NCBI GenBank assembly: GCA_016871575.1
Contig: VHCW01000001.1
Location: forward strand, 1-35,730
Length of the DNA: 35,730 nucleotides
Source of the DNA: Verrucomicrobiota bacterium
GTDB taxonomy: Bacteria; Verrucomicrobiota; Verrucomicrobiia; Palsa-1439
Direction: 5' to 3'
Shown: positions 33,016 to 35,730 of the stretch, piece after piece
Position numbering within the stretch: the first letter of the stretch is position 1
How the letters are laid out: each line of letters begins with the position of its first letter
Made by a program: the position numbers and the translations under genes
The notes under the pieces: model-generated
Told to the model about the DNA's origin: nothing
What the model saw: the letters and a program-made list of their open reading frames with translations, nothing else
The model's database searches: none

Positions 33016-34712
33016 ACTTTCCTCCCGAATTTCTTTTCCAGTTCGGCGTAGCTGAATTGAATCATCGTGGGCCGGCCGTGCGGACAGGTGTACGGCAGGT
33101 CGCACCGGTGAAGCTGCTGAAGCAGCGCCCGCAGTTCCTCGCCGCGCAACGGATCGCGCGCCTTCACCGCGTGACGACAGACCGTCGTCGCGATCCTGTC
33201 CTCGCCGAGCCGGCGGGCGTGGATTTGCTCGCCGGTCTGCTGGAGTTCGTCCACGATGTCGCGGAACGTCTGGAGCAGGTTGTCCAGAGCGAAATACGGC
33301 GGGACAGCGTCAATGAGGAACGTCTTGTCGCCGAACTCGCTGATGCCGACGCCGAGCTTGTGGAGCGTCGCGAGGTTGGCGCGCAGAAACGCGGCGTCGC
33401 GCGCATCGAGTTCGAGCGTCTGCGGCAGGAGCAGCTTCTGCGACGGCGCGTTGCCCTCGGCGAGTTCCTTGAGCATCTTCTCGAAGAGCACGCGCTCGTG
33501 GGCCGCGTGCTGGTCCATCAACACGAGGCCTTCCGGCGATTGGACGAGAACGTACAGATCGCTGAGCACGCCGATGATCCGCCACGCGCCGTCCTCGGTG
33601 TGGACTTCGGTTATGGGGAGTTGGTTGTAGTGGCCGCCGTCCCCGGCGGCGGGAATCGGCAACGACATGGCCGCCGGGACGGCGGCCACTACACCGGCGG
33701 CCTCTACACCAACAGGCAACGGTCTCGCGGTTACGCCTTTCGGTTCGAGCGCGGCGCGGACGGCGTCAATCACGGCCTGGCGGACAGCAAACTCGTCGCG
33801 GAAACGGACTTCGCGTTTGGTCGGGTGGATGTTCACGTCCACCAGCGCGGGATCAACCTCGACGAAGAGGAACGTGACGGGGAATTGTCCGCGCATCAAC
33901 GCGGTGTGATAGCCTTCGCGCAGCGCGTAGTTGATCCCCTTGCTCTCGACAGGGCGTCCATTGACGAAGATGTGCTGCTGGGTGCGATCGGCGCGGCTGA
34001 CGCCGGGTTTGCCGATGTAGCCGGAGACACCTTCTGCTTTCACCGGGATAAGTTGCTCGGCGAGTTGTTTGCCGTGGAGTTCGCGCAGGCGCGTCAACAG
34101 GTCTGGCGCAGGCGCGAGGTGGAAGATTTCGCGGTCGTCCACCGTGAGGCGGAACGCGACGGACGGATGCGCCAGCGCGCAGAGCGTGACGATGTGTTCG
34201 ATGTGCGCCGTTTCGGTCGGCGGCGAACGGAGAAATTTCCGGCGCGCCGGCAGATTGAAGAATAAATTTCGGACTTCAACGATGGTTCCTTCAGCGGCGC
34301 CGGTGTCCTTGACGCTGACGATTTTGCCGCCGGCAATCTCGATTTGTGTGCCGGCGAGCGTGCCGCGTTCGCGCGTCGTGAGCGTGAAGCGCGAGACGGC
34401 GGCGATGCTCGGCAACGCTTCGCCGCGGAAACCGAGCGTCGAGATTTCGTGGAGGTCTTCGGCCTTGGTGATTTTGCTGGTGGCGTGGCGTTCGAGCGCG
34501 AGCAGCGCGTCGTCGCGGCTCATGCCGGTGCCGTCGTCGGTGACGACGATGGCGGTGCGTCCGCCGTTCCTGACGGCGACGGTGATGCGCTTGGCGGTGG
34601 CGTCGAGGGAGTTTTCGACCAGTTCCTTGACGACCGAGGCGGGTCGCTCGACCACTTCGCCGGCGGCGATCTGGTTGGCGACGTGCTCGGAGAGGAGTCG
34701 GATGCGGTTCAC
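33012..34712 (-). CDS. mutL: DNA mismatch repair endonuclease MutL
   Basis: 566 residues. The GHKL ATPase has VANQIAAGEVVERPASVVKEL, catalytic Glu33 in LVENSLDA, TDDGTGM and LGFRGEALPSIAAVS. The transducer domain has NLFFNLPARRKF and VDVNIHPTKREVRF. The C-terminal domain carries the metal-binding endonuclease motif DQHAAHERVLFE, starting at Asp400 and fitting DQHA-x2-E-x4-E, plus CRHAVKARDPL and CPHGRP. It is therefore of the nicking type found in bacteria without MutH. It couples mismatch recognition by MutS to strand incision. The linker at about residues 340-363 is encoded by a palindromic repeat element (33626-33693) inserted in frame. No mutS is present here. Confidence 0.96.
   Translation of the reverse strand: MNRIRLLSEHVANQIAAGEVVERPASVVKELVENSLDATAKRITVAVRNGGRTAIVVTDDGTGMSRDDALLALERHATSKITKAEDLHEISTLGFRGEALPSIAAVSRFTLTTRERGTLAGTQIEIAGGKIVSVKDTGAAEGTIVEVRNLFFNLPARRKFLRSPPTETAHIEHIVTLCALAHPSVAFRLTVDDREIFHLAPAPDLLTRLRELHGKQLAEQLIPVKAEGVSGYIGKPGVSRADRTQQHIFVNGRPVESKGINYALREGYHTALMRGQFPVTFLFVEVDPALVDVNIHPTKREVRFRDEFAVRQAVIDAVRAALEPKGVTARPLPVGVEAAGVVAAVPAAMSLPIPAAGDGGHYNQLPITEVHTEDGAWRIIGVLSDLYVLVQSPEGLVLMDQHAAHERVLFEKMLKELAEGNAPSQKLLLPQTLELDARDAAFLRANLATLHKLGVGISEFGDKTFLIDAVPPYFALDNLLQTFRDIVDELQQTGEQIHARRLGEDRIATTVCRHAVKARDPLRGEELRALLQQLHRCDLPYTCPHGRPTMIQFSYAELEKKFGRKV
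33626..33693. repeat. Palindromic repeat element (REP-like), in-frame copy inside mutL
   Basis: 68 bp. The ends TGTAGTGGC and GCCACTACA are inverted, and there are two GC-rich hairpins inside (cgccgtccccggcggcg and gccgccgggacggcggc). The last 28 bp of the shared segment, 33670-33697, are identical to 35068-35095. A partial further terminus, cggcggcctctacacc, adjoins on the right. It codes for the low-complexity linker between MutL domains. Confidence 0.85.
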
Positions 34713-35024
34713 GGGGGGAGTATAATGGCACGGTTTGCGGAGGAAAAGGGAAGTTTTCGTAGGCCAAACAAAAGTCCAGCTCTTGTCGTCGTCCCCGTTC
34801 TGGTTGCGAGAGAAACGTGGGCATCGTCAGAACCCACCTGACCGCCGATCCAGCTAATGGATGAAGCTCACTTGAGATGCTTCTCAAAGAAGCCGAGCGC
34901 CAGCCAGTTCTTGGTGAATGCGCCCTGTTTCATATCAGCCGGTGTGTTGTCGCCACACTGCTCCGCCGGCGCGCGGATGAAATCGTGCCACGCCACAACG
35001 GCGCGATAACATGTCGGGTGTCGT
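34713..35024. other. Degraded intergenic strip between mutL and the truncated recombinase
   Basis: No intact gene is visible. A minus-strand reading frame runs from about 35010 to 34868 and ends in the peptide LALGFFEKHLK. It has a coding-like composition, but its upstream end starts inside the palindromic element at 35025-35091. It may be the C-terminal remnant of a displaced gene, for example an alpha/beta hydrolase, where such endings are common; this is weak. The sequence before 34868 shows nothing that I can assign. Confidence 0.4.
34868..35010 (-). pseudogene. Possible C-terminal gene remnant
   Basis: A short frame ends in the peptides YRAVVAWHDFIRAPAEQ and TKNWLALGFFEKHLK before a stop at 34868. 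No start codon with a ribosome-binding site precedes it, and its upstream part merges into the REP-like repeat. The protein family is not recognised with confidence. It is listed because the residue composition is protein-like and the surroundings show other truncations. Confidence 0.25.
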
Positions 35025-35091
35025 TGTAGTGGCGTCCGTCTCGGACGCAATCCACCGGGACACCCGCGCCGCCGGGACGGCGGCCACTACA
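35025..35091. repeat. Palindromic repeat element (REP-like), intergenic copy
   Basis: 67 bp with the same architecture as the copy in mutL: inverted ends TGTAGTGGC and GCCACTACA, an inner hairpin ggcgtccgtctcggacgc on the left and gccgccgggacggcggc on the right. Bases 35068-35095 match 33670-33697 exactly over 28 bp. It abuts the 3' boundary of the truncated recombinase. Confidence 0.87.
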
Positions 35092-35098
35092 CCGGTTT

Positions 35099-35135
35099 GT
35101 TTGATGGCACGACAATACTGCTGACGATGTCAAAC
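35099..35135. repeat. Short inverted repeat at the 3' break of the recombinase
   Basis: GTTTGA (35099-35104) and TCAAAC (35130-35135) are inverted around a 25-bp centre. The stop codon of the truncated recombinase lies in the right arm. The arms do not match the attC core GTTRRRY. Confidence 0.4.
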
Positions 35136-35730
35136 CGTGCCGTTTTCCAGCAGGTGAGTGGCAAAGCTGTGGCGGAAGGTGTGGCAACTGGCTGGCTTTT
35201 GCAGGCCGGCGGCGCGCACGGCCTGCTTGACGGCACGTTGCAACACGACCTCGTGGACGTGATGACGGCGTTCAGCGCCGCTGCGCGGATCAATCGAACG
35301 CTTGGCGGCAGGGAAAACGTATTGCCACGCCCATTCACGATTCGCTTTCGGATACTTCCGCTCAATGGCGAACGGCAATTCGACGGTGCCGAAGCCTTCC
35401 GCCAATTCCTCGTCGTGCAGCGCCTTGACTCGCGCCAGATGGCGTTGGAGCGGCTCGCGCAATTTCTGCGGCAGCACGGTCACGCGGTGTTTGTTCCCTT
35501 TGCCGTCGCGAATGGTGATCTGGTTGTAGCCAAAGTCAACATCCTTGACGCGCAGACGCAGGCACTCCATCAACCGCAACCCGCTGCCATAAAGCAGTTC
35601 GACCATCAACCGTGTCGTGCCCGATAACCGCGACAGCACGGCAGCCACTTCCTCCCGCGCCAACACGACCGGCAATCGTTTGGAAGTCTTGGCGCGTTCC
35701 ACTCCGGTGATCAGCCCAATTTCCTGTCGT
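35130..35730 (-). pseudogene. IntI-family tyrosine recombinase, 3'-truncated, 5' end beyond window
   Basis: The reverse strand is open from the right edge (35730) to a stop at 35130. The segment [20 protein letters not shown] starts the catalytic domain. Catalytic Arg is in [20 protein letters not shown], Lys in [15 protein letters not shown] and the second His/Arg box in [16 protein letters not shown]. The stretch [19 protein letters not shown] and [18 protein letters not shown] is the extra region characteristic of integron integrases. The protein ends two residues after LLENG, so the LLGH box and nucleophilic Tyr region (about 35 residues) are gone. I see no continuation in other frames. 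It should be inactive unless assembly or sequencing is wrong. Any attI or cassette array would be beyond the right edge, upstream of this gene. Confidence 0.82.

Noticed and set aside
33000-34265. Plus-strand open frame across mutL
   Set aside because: Antisense to unmistakable MutL motifs; the composition is Arg/Val-rich with no domain.
35025-35135. attC-like recombination site next to the IntI-type gene
   Set aside because: The inverted ends TGTAGTGGC/GCCACTACA and GTTTGA/TCAAAC do not fit the attC core GTTRRRY, and a near-identical element occurs in mutL. It is also on the 3' side of the recombinase, where cassettes are not expected.

Overview
The window is high-GC, densely packed bacterial chromosome. 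The gene content points to Verrucomicrobiota, probably the Limisphaerales/Pedosphaerales side: Tat-exported Gfo/Idh/MocA oxidoreductases paired with sugar-isomerase-fold proteins, a sulfatase, PQQ-type propeller proteins with an N-terminal methyltransferase-like domain, a DUF5009 acyltransferase, giant exported FAD oxidoreductases and an IntI-family recombinase. A planctomycete is the main alternative. This is inferred from protein families only, because there is no rRNA gene in the window.

Layout. (A) 1-12615 is almost entirely leftward and encodes exported or membrane proteins. From right to left: a methyltransferase/PQQ-propeller fusion, a DUF5009 membrane acyltransferase, an exported methyltransferase-fold protein, a sulfatase and a metallophosphoesterase, joined by overlaps or very short gaps. 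A lone rightward exported methyltransferase (4368-5042) follows. Then come a second leftward phosphoesterase, two sugar-isomerase-fold proteins and an edge-truncated Gfo/Idh oxidoreductase. (B) 12670-17977: an FHA/zinc-ribbon/TPR membrane protein, a divergent PaaX-like regulator flanked by two large palindromes that share a 31-bp perfect direct repeat, and a solitary beta-class DNA methyltransferase. (C) 18095-23774: a rightward three-gene operon of Gfo/Idh oxidoreductase, sugar-isomerase-fold protein and a tandem FAD oxidoreductase. (D) 23784-26812: a leftward phosphate operon pstA-pstB-phoU-phoB headed by three 11-bp-phased Pho-box half-sites, with no pstS, pstC or phoR. (E) 26933-31638: a rightward beta-helix carbohydrate-active protein, two amidohydrolases and a URO-D-family protein. 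(F) 31635-34712: leftward mutL, a zinc-ribbon protein and an uncharacterised protein. (G) 34713-35730: a degraded strip with a possible gene remnant, a palindromic repeat and a 3'-truncated IntI-type recombinase that runs off the right edge.

How it fits together. Regions A, C and E look like glycan or glycoside processing outside the cytoplasm: desulfation, oxidation of sugars, isomerase-fold lyase or epimerase chemistry and beta-helix cleavage. This reading comes from family membership and operon structure. Region D is the phosphate-starvation response and is probably self-controlled by PhoB through the Pho box.

Most unusual signals: the PaaX-like gene bracketed by matching palindromes; two tandem heptamer arrays inside the propeller ORF, where any single-unit change would shift the frame; a palindromic repeat that has entered the mutL linker in frame, with a second copy next to the broken recombinase; and three separate methyltransferase folds carrying export signals.
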